Made by a program: the position numbers and the translations under genes. From contig CASBWL010000047.1 of the NCBI GenBank assembly GCA_949130495.1, forward strand, positions 186,001 to 250,000: a DNA stretch of 64,000 nucleotides, read 5' to 3'. How positions within the stretch are numbered: position 1 is the stretch's first letter; each line of letters opens with the position of its first letter. This document shows positions 34,491 through 47,179 of this stretch, one piece after another. The notes beneath the pieces are model-generated. The model saw nothing but the letters and a program-made list of their open reading frames with translations, was not told the DNA's origin and searched no databases. This DNA comes from Sambucus nigra. Taxonomy: Eukaryota > Streptophyta > Magnoliopsida > Dipsacales > Adoxaceae.

Positions 34491-34814
34491 TCAAGTACCG
34501 ACTTCAATGGGTTCCTCTTTGTTAAGATTCAATTCATCATTTTCCTCTTTGATCTCATTCTTCATAGTTTCATTTGCAATCATTTCATCTACCTTAAAAT
34601 TTTCTTCATTATCGAACCCTGCCAACTCATCTCTTTTATCAGTCGCGCCATCTTTTTTCCCAATCATTATCGGACCCTGCCAACTCATCTCTTTTATATT
34701 TTGGTTGGTTTCTTTAAGATTCTTATTTTCTCCTTCTTTTGGCATGACCTCCTCATCTATCTTGAAGTTTGACACATTCACCCCATTTGAATGGCAATAG
34801 TTGTTTTTCTCCAT
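34491..34814 (-). pseudogene. Charged-protein ORF, internally deleted but in frame (unit 4)
   Basis: Open from ATG 34814 to a stop at 34491 (107 codons). It begins MEKNNYCHSNG and ends KEEPIEVGT. The middle ~55 codons are missing. In their place is a 29-bp copy (34669-34697) of sequence found just to the left (34611-34640), which encodes an unrelated IKEMSWQGP stretch. It could still be translated if transcribed, but with a replaced centre. Confidence 0.5.
34669..34697. repeat. Templated filler in unit 4 (copy of 34611-34640)
   Basis: 'atcggaccctgccaactcat' plus 'ctcttttat' repeats the sequence ~58 bp to its left with one difference. It replaces about 165 bp present in units 1 and 2. Confidence 0.85.
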
Positions 34815-36403
34815 CTAAGCTCTCTAAACTCACAAAGAACAATATAAAATGTTGGCCAAAGGGATATGTAGAATCGATATGCGTAGGCTTATTTATAAAA
34901 AACAGTTAGCCCTTTTGCATTCTCTTAACTTTAATACATATCGAAATAGTTAGCCCTTTTGCATTTTTTTAACTTTAATGCATATGGGTGGAAAACCAAC
35001 AAGTTAACGTTTGAGAGAAATGTAAGATTTGGAAAGCCAAAAGGATATTCTCAATTGAGTAAATCGCTTTATTTTGAAGCGGGAATGACGATAGACGTCT
35101 TAGTGAGCACTCTTTTTTATCAGGGGCGTTATATATTTTTTTTAATTAATTCAATCATATATTATTTGACAATTGATTAAATATAACTTTTATTATGAAG
35201 ACATTACAGTTGCTTTACTAACTTTAGACGCTATTTACAAACGACTAGTTTTAAACCCTGCGCGATGCACGGATTGAAATATAAAGAAATGTAGTTTCGT
35301 TTTTTCATGGCCATGGTTAAAATATTCTCTAATATTAAACAGTTCATTGAATTTCTTATAAAAGCTTTATAATGATATTGCTTTTTTAATTTTTATTTCA
35401 GAATTAAATCTCATTTAAATCTTAGAATTTTATAAACTTGGCTACATATCGTGTGGCCTGCATACTAGTATTTACTATCTTGAGACTGAAAATATGTGCC
35501 CTAAGTGCACAAATTATTATTTTTCTTATAGGGTAAATTTCAATTACAACTTTTTTTTTTCCAAAAAGATTACCACAAATTTATGTCTACATTATGAAAA
35601 TACGTGAAGATAAAATTGAAATATCCTATGTACACTAATGAAATTCTTAAACCCCAAAAGATACCAACAAGTATAATAAGCCGAAGAAGATAATATTTTA
35701 CTGTATTTTGGAAGTGAGACTCAATGAACAAACATTAAATTCATACAATATAGAATGGGAGCGTTATATTTCTCTTTCATAAAGTCATGGGTTTTGATAT
35801 GTTCCTTGTTTGTATGAGACTTGGGAATAAAGATACAACTTGTACATATCTGCTAGTTTCGTATAAATGTACTGTTTTCGCCAAAAAGAATATGGCAACT
35901 ACAAAAATTGAGTTTTTAGACTCTTTAGGAATTATATTTGGAAAATAAACCGTCGACAAAGAGTAATTAGAATCGTTGTTAGCAAATTCGTGTCAAAATC
36001 ACCTTCACTAAGTCCAAACTCACTAAGCCTTCGGTATTTTACATATCATGTCCTATCAGGTTTGTATTTTGTTTGGACCATGTTCATATCATTTTGTTAC
36101 AGGTCATATCATGTAGTTATAGTAAAAAATTAATCAAAACTTGATTCGATAAGTTATCGTTTGTTGCAGATCCATCAATTAGGAATCCGATTTGGTCATG
36201 GCCCCACCCAAACCAGTTAAAAAAGTGATAGGATAATGTATTGGGAACGGGTGGTATCTCAATATGATTCTCCTATTATTAAGGCAACATGGTTCACACA
36301 TCAAAATAATAATAAAATAGTGCACGTTTGTTTTAAGTTCCACACTATAAAACATTCCAAAAACACCTTAACATGAAGTGTGACGCAACAATTTCTCAGT
36401 TAA

Positions 36404-37091
36404 TCTCAGCAACAAGTCAGAAGTAAAGGAGTTAGTTTTCAAACATCTAACCACAATTTGAAAGGGTGTAATATCTCATCAAACTACCCAAAATTAAATG
36501 AAGGAGAAGTTACACATATCATATCACATTATCTTGAATTATACTAATCAGATAGAAAAAGTATGAAATAAGGAAATATCAGAATGATGGCTTTATATCA
36601 AAAAATATATTTGTGACATATCATAACTATCAAAAAACAATTTATTTTGCTTCAAATTTAGGTAAAGTTAAAGAAATATGTGTTATTTCTCTTTCAAAAT
36701 ACCATACAAACACTAAATGAAAAACAATTTTTGACAGCCTTTGGTTTTCTTAAGGCTCATAATATTTTTGGCTCTAATTTCACATATATATTTATCTTAA
36801 CTTATAAGTTATGATAGCCCAAACATAATTTGTTTAGTATTAATATTATTTTACTTATTATAAATTTCCAATTATTATAAAATTAGGCATGATCAACGGA
36901 AATAATGGAATAAAAAATGATCGAAAAGTGAATCTTCATATATGTATTCCAATGATATATGGATATATCCATTTGACCTATTTGATTATAAAGTGGAATG
37001 CTATAGGAACCGGTTAAATGCATCGGAATACCCCCACCGGCCGATGTGGCTAACTGAGTTGGGAAGCACCCATGCAAGTAAATAAGCCTAA
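36404..37091. repeat. Tandem repeat unit 5, left fragment
   Basis: Leader of unit 5 up to the CCTAA target site (37087-37091) of solo LTR C1. The leader ORF is cut by the LTR: its 3' end is at 36883 and the remainder lies beyond 40717. Confidence 0.9.
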
Positions 37092-37834
37092 TGTAACAAC
37101 CCAAGACTTTCGGAACAATAATAAATCTATTTTGGGAGAAATAAATAATATTTTATTGGAGAATAATTAATTTGGCAATTAAAGTCAAAATTTGGAGTCG
37201 TTAAAAAGTGTGTCGAATGGAAATTCTGAGGGTACCATTGTTTCCAGAAGGGTCGACAAAGTCGAAATGACGGTACATGGGGTATATTTAGGTTCCGAAA
37301 TAATTTAGGACCGTTTGACTCGAATTAAAGTTATCGGGTCATTTAAAGTGTGTATTATCATTTAAAGAAGTGTATCTTGGGTTTTAGCCTAAATTAGCCT
37401 ACGGGAGAAACAATTCTCCAAAGAGAGAAAGAAAGAAAGAAGAGAGAAAAAAAGAAGAAGAAAAGGAAGGAGAAAAAGGGGGAGAAAGAGGATTTTCGGG
37501 CAAATACCCGATCTCAAGGAGGATTCAGACCCTACGTACCCGAGGCAAGTGATTAAACTTGCTAAATAATTGTTGTGTACATTTATTGCATGATTTGTGG
37601 ATTGATATTTTGGGTTTTAGGTTTAAAATTGACAAAACCTAACTTTTGGGTATAATCTTAGATTTAATATGCAGATCGTTGATTTGAGGTTAGAAATTAG
37701 TTTATATGTATTCTAGGATGAATATTTATGTTATATTTGTGATTAGGTTGAAGAGAAATGGAGAGAAAACCATTAAAATGATTTTTTGGTATTTTGTCTT
37801 ACTTAAAAAGTAGCCATTTTCGAGGTCCTGAAGG

Positions 37835-38039
37835 GCCGAATCGATTCGGCCCCCTAGCCGAATCGATTCGGAATTGTGCAGGTGCCCAGGTCTGAGTGAC
37901 CGAATCGATTCGGACTCGAGCCAAATCGATTCCGCCTAAGACAGAATCCCAGGTCTGATGACCCGAATCGATTCGCCTTCCTGGCCGAATCGATTCCCTA
38001 GGCCGAATCGATTCGGAATTGGCCCGAATCGATTCGGAA
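37835..38039 (+). repeat. Palindrome cluster in C1 (CGAATCGATTCG words)
   Basis: Eight copies of (C)CGAATCGATTCG(G), six of them perfect over at least 12 bp, spaced irregularly at 17-45 bp. The sister LTR C2 has GGTCGACC words at the same place instead. Confidence 0.92.
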
Positions 38040-38908
38040 TTTGGGCTTTTGAGGGATTATTTTTCTAAATGGAATTTTATCCCGTTTTGTTTGAGGTTAT
38101 CGATTGGGGATCTCTATAGGAGATATTGGTAGTATGTTTTGGAGACTTTTAACGAGTTTCCCTTATAAGAAATGATTGGAGTCATATTGACTAAATTTGA
38201 GGAATACCGACTAGATATTTTGGTATTTTCTAAGTGGGGAAGCCCACCTTTACTTGGAGATACTAATTGACATTCGTAGGAAAGAATGAGAATAATTTAG
38301 AGATATCGGGTCTTAGGATCCAATCCCAAAAAGGGTGATAACTTTAACGGTTCATAAAAATGAATTGAACCCTATCATAGATAGAGAAGTATGAATGTTA
38401 ATTGATGTGTATACGGATACAAAAATATCCTTATTGATGATTGATTCGAGAGAGATCTCACACAATTTGAAATGCTAATTGAGGTGCATTAGGATAAAAG
38501 AACATCATTAACTTAAATAGAATTGAGAGTCAATTCATCATAGAAGCGACATGAGAGCTTCAAGCGAGAATTAGTATAGCATATACTAAGTGGGGTTAAT
38601 GTGAGAGGTTGGATGTTAGTATATATTGATAGTAAAATACTAAAGAATGATGTTAATCAAATTTCGCCAATGGGAATATAATGGAAATGAATGTGATGTT
38701 GCAGGTATACCCTATATAAAAGGGTATATCTTTATTATGTGGGATGTATGTATGCCTTATATGGTGGTGTATATACATGTTAAGCATACCCCCTCCTTGC
38801 TATCATTGGGAAGTTTCGTGCGTAGAGGGTGAGCATTCTGACTAGAAAAGCAGGATGTGGATATTCCCCAGGTCATAGTCGTCCTTTGTGGTTAGCAAAT
38901 GACATTTA

Positions 38909-38910
<2 letters not shown>

Positions 38911-38942
<32 letters not shown>
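38911..38942. repeat. (AT)n microsatellite in C1
   Basis: About 16 AT dinucleotides followed by (TTTA)n. The C2 counterpart (57536-57556) is much shorter. Confidence 0.93.
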
Positions 38943-38946
<4 letters not shown>

Positions 38947-39236
38947 TTATTTATTTTGGGGTTCAAAGGTCGGGGGTATGTGACGCTCTCACTTGCCGGT
39001 TAGGAACTATGACCGCCTACCGGACGTTGTGTGCGTGAGTAGATCACGAGGTGGGTGTCGTTGAACCCCACCAGGTGGCCCCAGTTTGCTACGTATATGG
39101 GCTGCTGGAAGATGATAGCATGTAAGCCTGCCTCCTTCGAGTTATTGCTCGGTTGGATGGTTATTATTGCTTGTGCTTGTATTTTAGTGTCAATGGCATA
39201 ATGGACCTCAAGGACTTACATTGCCAGGATTAGTGT

Positions 39237-39640
39237 ATTCGGGGGGTTCCTTGTTTGGATTTCTCCTCGGCGAGACGTCCCACGCACGAACCGCAGTGTA
39301 ATGTTGGAACTTGGGGATAAGTTTAGTCCTTAATGCTCATAATTATTTATATATATATCACTTATCCCGACAATCGACAGTGCTCGGAGTAGTGTAACGA
39401 GGGGGTTCCTTGTTTGGATTTCGCTTCGGCGAGACATCCCAAGCATGAAACGCCGTGTACTGTTGAGAATTGGGAATATTAATTAATTAAAATTGGAAAT
39501 AAATTTGGGTTACATGCTTCATCAATTGAGGGAATAATGAGCCTCGAGGATTTATACGGTCAGGAGTAGTGTAACGGGCGGGTTCCTTGTTTGGATTTCG
39601 CTTCGGCGAGACGTCCCACGCACGAAACGCAGTGCCGTGT
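39237..39640 (+). repeat. Three GGTTCCTTGTTTGGATTT hairpin modules in C1
   Basis: Words at 39245, about 39413 and about 39581, spaced ~168 bp. Each has GTG(T)A.CGGGGGG upstream and a TCGCTTCGGCGA-type hairpin (TTCG loop; the first copy reads CTCCTCGGCGAG) followed by CGTCCCACGCACGAA downstream, then 'cagtg' and 'gtgttgagaat'. Confidence 0.85.
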
Positions 39641-40717
39641 TGAGAATCGAGAGGAGTTTAGTCTTTATATTCATGATGATAATAACTCATATATAATTAC
39701 TAAAATAATTATATATATGGTTTCATGCCTTATAAGGGCATCACTAGAATATAAAATTCTAGTAAATGAGATTGTTGATGTATTTTGATGATGTGGACAT
39801 GATTGGATCATGTAACTTTATATGTTAATCAAATGAACATTATAAAGATAACTGTAACTATTACATTAAAGTTAAAGCATTTAACTTAAAGAAAATTGAG
39901 GTAAATGTAGATTGGGACATAGGTTAGACATTTTCACTTAAATACTTCTTTTGGGTTTAAGCTAGAATCCTCTTACCTAATTACAATCGAACATCCATTT
40001 GGAGACACGTGCATATGCTTAGTGCATGCTTTAGATGAGAGGTGAGTTGAATTGTTATGGAAAGTTCGATTCCAGCTAAATCAGGTAATAATGCATTTAT
40101 AATTATTATGCATTTTAATACACTTGCTATGAACTGTTTTTCAAAACTCGGGCTCTGACCCGCTTATATTTTCTTCCTCCATGTATATATTGTACTACTT
40201 CAGGTGTTCCTCCGCAAGGACGCCTTTGATATTCGCCATTCAGGATTCGTGGGCTGTAGCAGTAGCGGACTGTTGTGGAAATTTTCTTTAGTCTATTCCT
40301 ATCTTTGTACATCTACATTAGAATTCAGTTTGTATATTGGGTTAGTATTCAAGTGTTATAGATCAACACTTTCATATTTCACTATTCAGATTATTGTATT
40401 GTCTGTTACCCGACATCATATTCGAGTATTTCATTGTTGAGATTTTGTTGTACAATATATTGTACTCTTTTATTATTGGAGCATGCACACTTCACATCAT
40501 AGTTAGATGTATATTGTTGGTTATGTGCATTATTGGTTTTGTTGTTGTTGTTAAAAAAATAAAAGTTTAAATTTTTGACGATTCGCACTTAATGATTTCG
40601 GCAAGTTAGACATATATTATTGTGTTGTATGTTGATGTTGAGACTGTACCATCTGAGATACCTGATTTATGTAGTATAGGGCTGGCCACCCGTTATTATT
40701 TGGAGCGGGTTGTCACA

Positions 40718-43700
40718 CCTAAACCATGAGAAATGTTTCTTGCGTGACCTGATGATGATGTTTATCCAAACAACAACTTCCATTTGGGAGATAAAAACAC
40801 ATCCAAGTCATTAATTTTTTGTTTGTAAAATATAACTTTCAAGTTAAAAAAACCAGTACAATCAAAAATCGTAAATACACGTTATATATAAATATATGTA
40901 ACAAAACATATGTTAAAATTATGTTTTGAAATTAGATAAGACAAGACACGAAATCATTTTTTTTACTTAACACAAACCAATTAAAAAGTTACACAATGCG
41001 ATTATGAATCATCTAGTTTTTAACAAACAAGATCACGATCCAAATAAAAAAGCGAGCGCGGATCCGCATCATTTAATGGATCTGGGTTGGCGCCACAAAT
41101 CGATTTTAAAACTTTTTTTATTTTGATTATCACTGCTTTTTTAAAAGTTGTTTGACAAAAAAATCTTTTGCTTCTGTCAAAATTGTTTTTTATTGTTACA
41201 AACATCTTTTTGCTAAAAAAAATGTTTTTCTTTTGTTTTTGTTGTGTCGTGTCATATGTGTCGGTTGAGATATGCTGACATGACGTGTTCGATTGGTAAT
41301 TGTCTTACGAACGTGGGGTCACGCCAACGATAATAACTAGTGTCACGATCGCCACAATACATTTTTTAAAAATACATATAGTTGTTGCCTTCTAAAAAAA
41401 GAGGAAAATGCAGTTTTAACGAAAACAAAACAAAAATAAAAAAAAAATATTTTCAGCAAAATACATTTTTTTAACTAGTTTAAACATAAAAAATAGTTCT
41501 TAACCCAAAAAAAACAGCTTGACCGAAACATAAAAACACATTTTTTATCAAAGTAAAAAAAGTTTGACCCAAGAAAAACAAGTTTGAAACATGTCAACAT
41601 CAATTTATATGTGTCGATCGCGACACTGGTTATTGTTTGCGGATCGCAACACGTGATGTTAGTGTATCGCAACTGACACAAATGACACGACAGGACACGA
41701 CATGACATGACAAAAACAAAAGAAAAACATTTTTTTAGCAAATATCGTTCTTATGAATAAAAAACAATTTTGACAAACATAATAGATTTTTTTAAAGAAA
41801 ATGGCGTTTCTTAAACTAGTTTTAACACAAAAAATAGTTTTTAGGAAGAAAAAAAAACAACTTTATCGAAAATAAATAAATACCAGTTTTTATCAAAATA
41901 AAAAAATGTTTTAAAATCGATTTGTTAGTGCCATTACCGCGATCCCACATCCATTAAATGTCGCGGATCCGCGCCGGCGACAATAACCGCTGCCTACAAC
42001 ACGAACATGTCTAAATGAAAAATGGCATAATGGGAACTCTTATTTAGGCAAAAAGTATATATTTTGTATTGTGTCGTATTTTAATAGATTCGTGCTCATC
42101 TAAATAAAAATAAGAATTTGTGTTACCATGTTTCATTTTTAATTGGTCGTGTTAGTGTTAGGTACAAAAATGTGAAGTTCATGTTCTGTTTTAATTGGTC
42201 CGTAACAGTGTTAGATAAATAAAAAAATGTACATTTCAAATTGTGTTGCATTTTATTTCATTCATGTTCATGTTCAAAAAAATAGGAATTGATTTTGTCT
42301 CGTGTTATTTTTAAATAGTCGTGTATGTGTTTGGTAAATAAAAATGAAGGTCGTATTCTAATTTAATTTGTTCGAGATCGTGTTAGATAAATAAAATAAA
42401 AATCTTATTGTGTCATATTTTAATTGAGTCTTATTCATATTTAGAGATTAATTTATAATATTTTAAAATTATTTATTTGAAATTAAAATGAAAATTAGAA
42501 TAACAAAAAAAATATTAGTTATGATTAAAATTTTGTCCATTAAACTCCAATCAATCCAACAAGATAAATAAAGAAGATACATTATTTTGACAAATCATCT
42601 TGTTCTAAATTGAAGTGGCATGCCATGTCAGCCAGTTGAGTTAGGCGGTAAGCTCTTGCCAGTACATAAAGCAATTGCTCTAAATGAAAAATATCACAAA
42701 TATTTTTTATACAATATAAAATTTCATCTCAAAACTAATTTTTTTCCTAGGTAGATTGTGAAAAAAATTAATTCTGCATTACGTTATTTAATTCAGGCAT
42801 TAGTACAAGAACAACTTCACGCAGATTGCATCGTTATTAAAATAAAGTTTCCAACAAAGAAATAAAGCTTAAAAAATACAAACCAAATAAATCCTGAGTC
42901 AGAGAGAAAGTTATTAACATGTAGTAAATTCATGTAATATTAGAGAATGGGCACACAGATTCATAACATCCATGTATTGAAACAGATCCAAACAAAAATT
43001 GCCCAAAAATACAAAGATGCTCTTACCCATTTCAAAAACTTATTATCCCACGAACACCATTTCAATCATTGACACCAAACCCAAATGCATTTCCCACCAC
43101 TTTATTCATATATAAAATATAAATATATAAGCTAGCCTTGGATAATAGAAGCACCCATGCCGCATCAAATACCGACTTCAACGGGTTCCTCTTTGGCCAA
43201 AGGGATATGTAGAATTGATGTGCGTAGGCTTATTTATAAAAACAGTTAGGCCTTTTGCATTCTCTTAACTTTAATGCATATGGGTGGAAAACCAACAAGT
43301 TAACGTTTGAGAGAAATATAAGATTTGGAAAGCCAAAAGGTTATTCGTAATTGAGTTAATCGCTTTATTTTGAAGCGGGAATGACTATAGAAGTCTTAGT
43401 GGGCACTCTTTTTTATCAGGGGCGTTATATATATTTTTTAATTAATTCAATCATATATTATTTGACAATTGATTAAATATAACTTTTATTATGAAGACAG
43501 TACAGTTGTTTTACTAACTTTAGACGCTACTTACTAACGACTAGTTTTAAACCCTGCGCGATGCACGGATGGAAATATGAAGAAATGTAGTTTCATTTTT
43601 TCATGGCCATGGTTAAAATATTCTTTAATATTAAACAGTTCATTGAATTTATTATAAAAACTTTATAATGATATTACTTTTTAGTTTTTATTACAGAATT

Positions 43701-43729
43701 AAATCTCATTAAAATCTTAGAATTTGATA
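40718..43729. repeat. Tandem repeat unit 5, right fragment, truncated
   Basis: Resumes after C1 with the duplicated CCTAA. It contains the foldback (41058-41972), the ~180-bp sub-repeats (about 42050-42420) and the start of the MITE-like segment (from 43540). The charged ORF is deleted: only its last codons remain (near 43159-43195), joined straight to the upstream 'ggccaaaggg' sequence. The unit ends within the MITE-like segment at a 9-bp AATTTGATA junction with an LTR scar, so its last ~900 bp is missing. Confidence 0.9.
41058..41972. repeat. 0.9-kb foldback, unit 5
   Basis: Same structure, both GCGGATCCGC ends intact. The extended '(gacacgaca)' run on the right arm (41675-41710) is present. 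Confidence 0.73.
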
Positions 43730-43770
43730 TAGGAGTGATCGTCCGGTATCCCGTTAGGCGGGTTGTTACT
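43721..43770 (+). mobile_element. 50-bp scar of an element A LTR at the unit 5/6 junction
   Basis: AATTTGATATAGGAGTGATC followed by the A-family LTR end (...CCCGTTAGGCGGGTTGTTACT), then CAAACTACCC. The right boundary is the exact base where element A ends in unit 3. The left boundary is a 9-bp AATTTGATA shared by the MITE-like segment (equivalent to 9459 in unit 2) and the LTR (19278-19286). Confidence 0.9.
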
Positions 43771-44612
43771 CAAACTACCCAAAATGAAATGAAGGAGAAG
43801 TTACACATATCATATCACATTATCTTTAATTATACTATTCAGATTGAAAAAATATGAATTAAGGAAATATCTGACATAGCATAACTATTAAAAAACAATT
43901 TATTTTGTTTCAAATTTATGTAAAGTTAAAGAAATATGTGTTATTGCTCTTTCAAAATACCATACAAACACTAAATAAAAAACAATTTTTGACAACCTTT
44001 GGTTTTCTTAAGGCTCATAATATTTTTAAATTTCCAATTCAGCCATTTAATTTGATCTAATTATAAAATTGGGCTTGATCAACGTAAATAATGGAATAAA
44101 AAATGATCGGAAAGTGAAGCTTCATATCTGTATTCCAATGATATATGGGTAGATCCATTTGAGCTATTTGATTAAAAAGAGGAATGCTATAGGAACCGGC
44201 TAAATGCATCAGAATACCCCCACCGGCTGATGTGGCTAACTGAGTTGGCAAGACCCATGCAAGTAAATAAGCCTAAACCAAGAGAAATGTTTCTTGCGTG
44301 GCCTGATGATGATGTTTATCCAAACAACAACTTCCATTTGGGAGTTAAAAAGTCATCCAAGTCATTAATTTTTTGTTTGTAAAATATAACTATCAAGTTA
44401 AAAAAAACAGTACAATCAAAAAACATAAATGCACGTTATATATAAATATATGTAACAAAACATATGTTAAAATTATGTTTTAAAATTAGATAAGACAAGA
44501 CACGAAATCAATTTTTTAATTAACACAAACCAATTAAAAAGTTACACAATGCGATTATGAATCATCTAGTTTTTAAAAAAACACGATCACGATCCAAAAA
44601 AAAAAAGCGAGC

Positions 44613-45522
44613 GCGGATCCGCATCATTTAATGGATCTGGTTTCGCGCCACAAATCGATTTAATTTTTTTATTATTTTGATTATCACTGCTTTTTTAAAA
44701 GTTGTTTGATAAAAAAAATCTTTTTCTTTTGTTAAAATTGTTTTTTATTGTTACAAACATCTTTCTGCTAAAAAAAATGTTTTTTCTTTTGTTTTTGTTG
44801 TGTCGTGTCATATGTGTCGGTTGAGATATGATGATATGACATGTTCGATTGGTAATTGTCTTATGAACGTGGGGTCACGCCAGCGATAATAATCAGAGTC
44901 ACGATCGCCACAATACATTTTAGAAAAATACATATAGTTGTTGCCATCTAAAAAAAGTGGAAAATACAGTTTTAACGAAAACCAAACAAAAATAAATAAA
45001 TAATATTTTAAGAAAAAAAAAATTTAACTAGTTTAAACACAAAAAGTAGTTCTTAACCCAAAAAAAAACAGCTTTACCGAAACATAAAAACAAATTTTTT
45101 ATCGAAGTAAAAAAAGTTTGGACCAAGAAAAACAAGTTTTAAACATGTCAACATCAATTTTTATGTGTCAATAGCGACACTGGTTATTGTTTGCGGATCG
45201 CTACACGTGATGTTAGTGTATCGCAACTGACACAAATGACACGACACGACACGACATGACAAAAACAAAAGAAAAACATTTTTTTAGCAAAAATCGTTCT
45301 TATGAATAAAAAACAATTTTGACAAAAATAAAAGATTTTTTTAAAGAAAATAGCGTTTCTTAAATTAGTTTTAACACAAAAAATAGATTTTAGGGAGAAA
45401 AAAAGAACAACTTTATCGAAAATAAGTAAATAACAGTTTTTATCAAAATAAAAAAATGTTTTAAAATCGATTTGTTTGTGCCACTACCGCGATCCCACAT
45501 TCATTAAATGATGCGGATCCGC
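44613..45522. repeat. 0.9-kb foldback, unit 6
   Basis: Same structure, both GCGGATCCGC ends intact. The central pair is partly decayed (CAATAGCGACACTG on the right). Confidence 0.72.
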
Positions 45523-46714
45523 GTCGGCGACAATAACCGTTGCCTACAACACGAACATGTCTAAATGAAAAATGGCATAATGGGAACTCTTATTTAGGCA
45601 AAAAATATATATTTTGCATTGAGTCGTATTTTAATTGATTCGTGCTCATCTAAATAAAAATAAGAATTTGTGTTACCCCGTTTCATTTTTAATTGCTCGT
45701 ATTAGTGTTAGGTACAAAAATGTGAAGGTCATGTTCTGTTTTAATTGGTTCCTAACTGTGTTACATAAATAAAAAATGTATATTTCATATTGTGTTGCAT
45801 TTTATTTGATTCATGCTCATGTTTAAAAAAATAGGAATTGATGTTGTCTCGTGTTATTTTTAAATGGTCGTGTTTGTGTTTGGTAAATAAAAATGAAGGT
45901 CATATTCTAATTCAACTTGTTCGAGATCGTGTTAGATAAATAAAATAAAAATCTTATTGTGTTAAATTTTAGTTGAGTCTTCTTCATATTTAGAGATTAA
46001 TTTATAATATTTTAAAATTACTTATTTAAAATTAATATGAAAATTACAATAACAGAGAAAATATTAGTTATGATTAAAATTGTGTCCATTAAACTCCAAT
46101 CAATCCAACAAGATAAATAAAGAAGATAAATTATTATGATAAATCATCTTGTTCTAAATTGAAGTGGCATGCCATGTCAGCCAGTTGAGTTAGGCGATAA
46201 GCTTTTACCGGTACATAAAGCAATTTCACTAAATGAAAAATATCACAAATATTTTTTATACAATATAAAATTTAATCTTAAAACTATTTTTTTTCCTAGG
46301 TATATTGTGAAAAAAAATTAATTATGCATTACATAATTTAATTCAGACATTAGTAAAAGAATAACTACACGCAGATTGCATCGTTATTAAAAAACAGTTT
46401 CCAACAAAGAAATAAAGTTTAAAAAATATGAACCAAATAAATCTTGAGTCAGAGAGAAAGTTATTAACATGTAGTAAATTCATGTAATATTAGAGAATGG
46501 GAACACAGATTCATAACATCCATGTATTGAAACAGATCCAAACAAAAATTGCCCAAAAATACAAATATGCTCTTACCCATTTCAAAAACTTATTATCCCA
46601 CGAACACCATTTCAATCATTGACACCAAACCCAAACGCATTTCCCACCACTTTATTCATATATAAAATATAAATACATAAGCTAGCCTTGGATAATAGCA
46701 GCACCCATGCCGCA

Positions 46715-47179
46715 TCAAATACCGACTTCAACGGGTTCCTCTTTGTAAAGATTCAATTCATCATTTTACTCTTTGATCTCATTCCTCATAGTTTAATTTC
46801 CAATCATTTCATCTACCTTCCAATTTTCTTCATTTTTGGACACTGCCAACTCATCTTTTTTATCAGTCGCGCCATCTTTTTTACCAATCATAGCATTTTT
46901 TTCATCCTCCTCTATAACCAACCCCTCATTTTTTATAGGCACTCCATTTTTTTTCTCAATGATTTCATTCTCTTTATTTTCAATATGCACATCCACTTTT
47001 GCCTCAATCTTAGATTTTTCCTCATACGTGGGCATGAGTTCCTTATTCTCAATAGCAACTTCATTTTGGTTGGTTTCTTTGAGATTATTATTTTCTCCTT
47101 CTTTTGGCATGACCTCCTCATCTATCTTGAAGTTTTACACATTCACCTCATTTGAATGACAATAGTTGTTTTTTTCCAT
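46715..47179 (-). pseudogene. Charged-protein ORF, broken copy (unit 6)
   Basis: Minus-strand frame from ATG 47177-47179. It has a TAA in place of a Ser codon about 15 codons in, and further stops near 46795 and 46770. The longest open piece is 105 codons (46793-47110). It lacks the 'IKDNLPVENKEL' segment that units 1 and 2 have. Confidence 0.6.

Larger units (their letters stand above)
31346..36403. repeat. Long tandem repeat, unit 4 (5,058 bp)
   Basis: Complete in layout: leader ORF 31843-32112, foldback 32387-33300, charged ORF 34491-34814 (internally deleted), 44-bp duplication near 34905-34985, MITE-like segment 35244-35469, tail. It is shorter than units 1 and 2 mainly because about 165 bp of the charged ORF was replaced by a 29-bp copy of neighbouring sequence. 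Confidence 0.92.
37092..40717 (+). mobile_element. C1: solo LTR (3,626 bp), TSD CCTAA
   Basis: Starts TGTAACAACCCAAGAC and ends GCGGGTTGTCACA, flanked by CCTAA at 37087-37091 and 40718-40722, with no interior. It is the product of LTR-LTR recombination. Parts in order: GA-rich leader (about 37415-37495), AGGCAAGTGATTAAACTTGC (37543-37562), palindrome cluster (37835-38039), a TATACCC...GGGTATA hairpin (38705-38732), an (AT)n run (38911-38942), the shared GAAGATGATAG block (about 39112), and three GGTTCCTTGTTTGGATTT modules (39237-39640). Same family as C2. Confidence 0.93.

Noticed and set aside
37835..38039. CRISPR-like array of short repeats in C1
   Set aside because: Plant nuclear LTR context, irregular spacing, palindromic 12-bp words and no cas genes.
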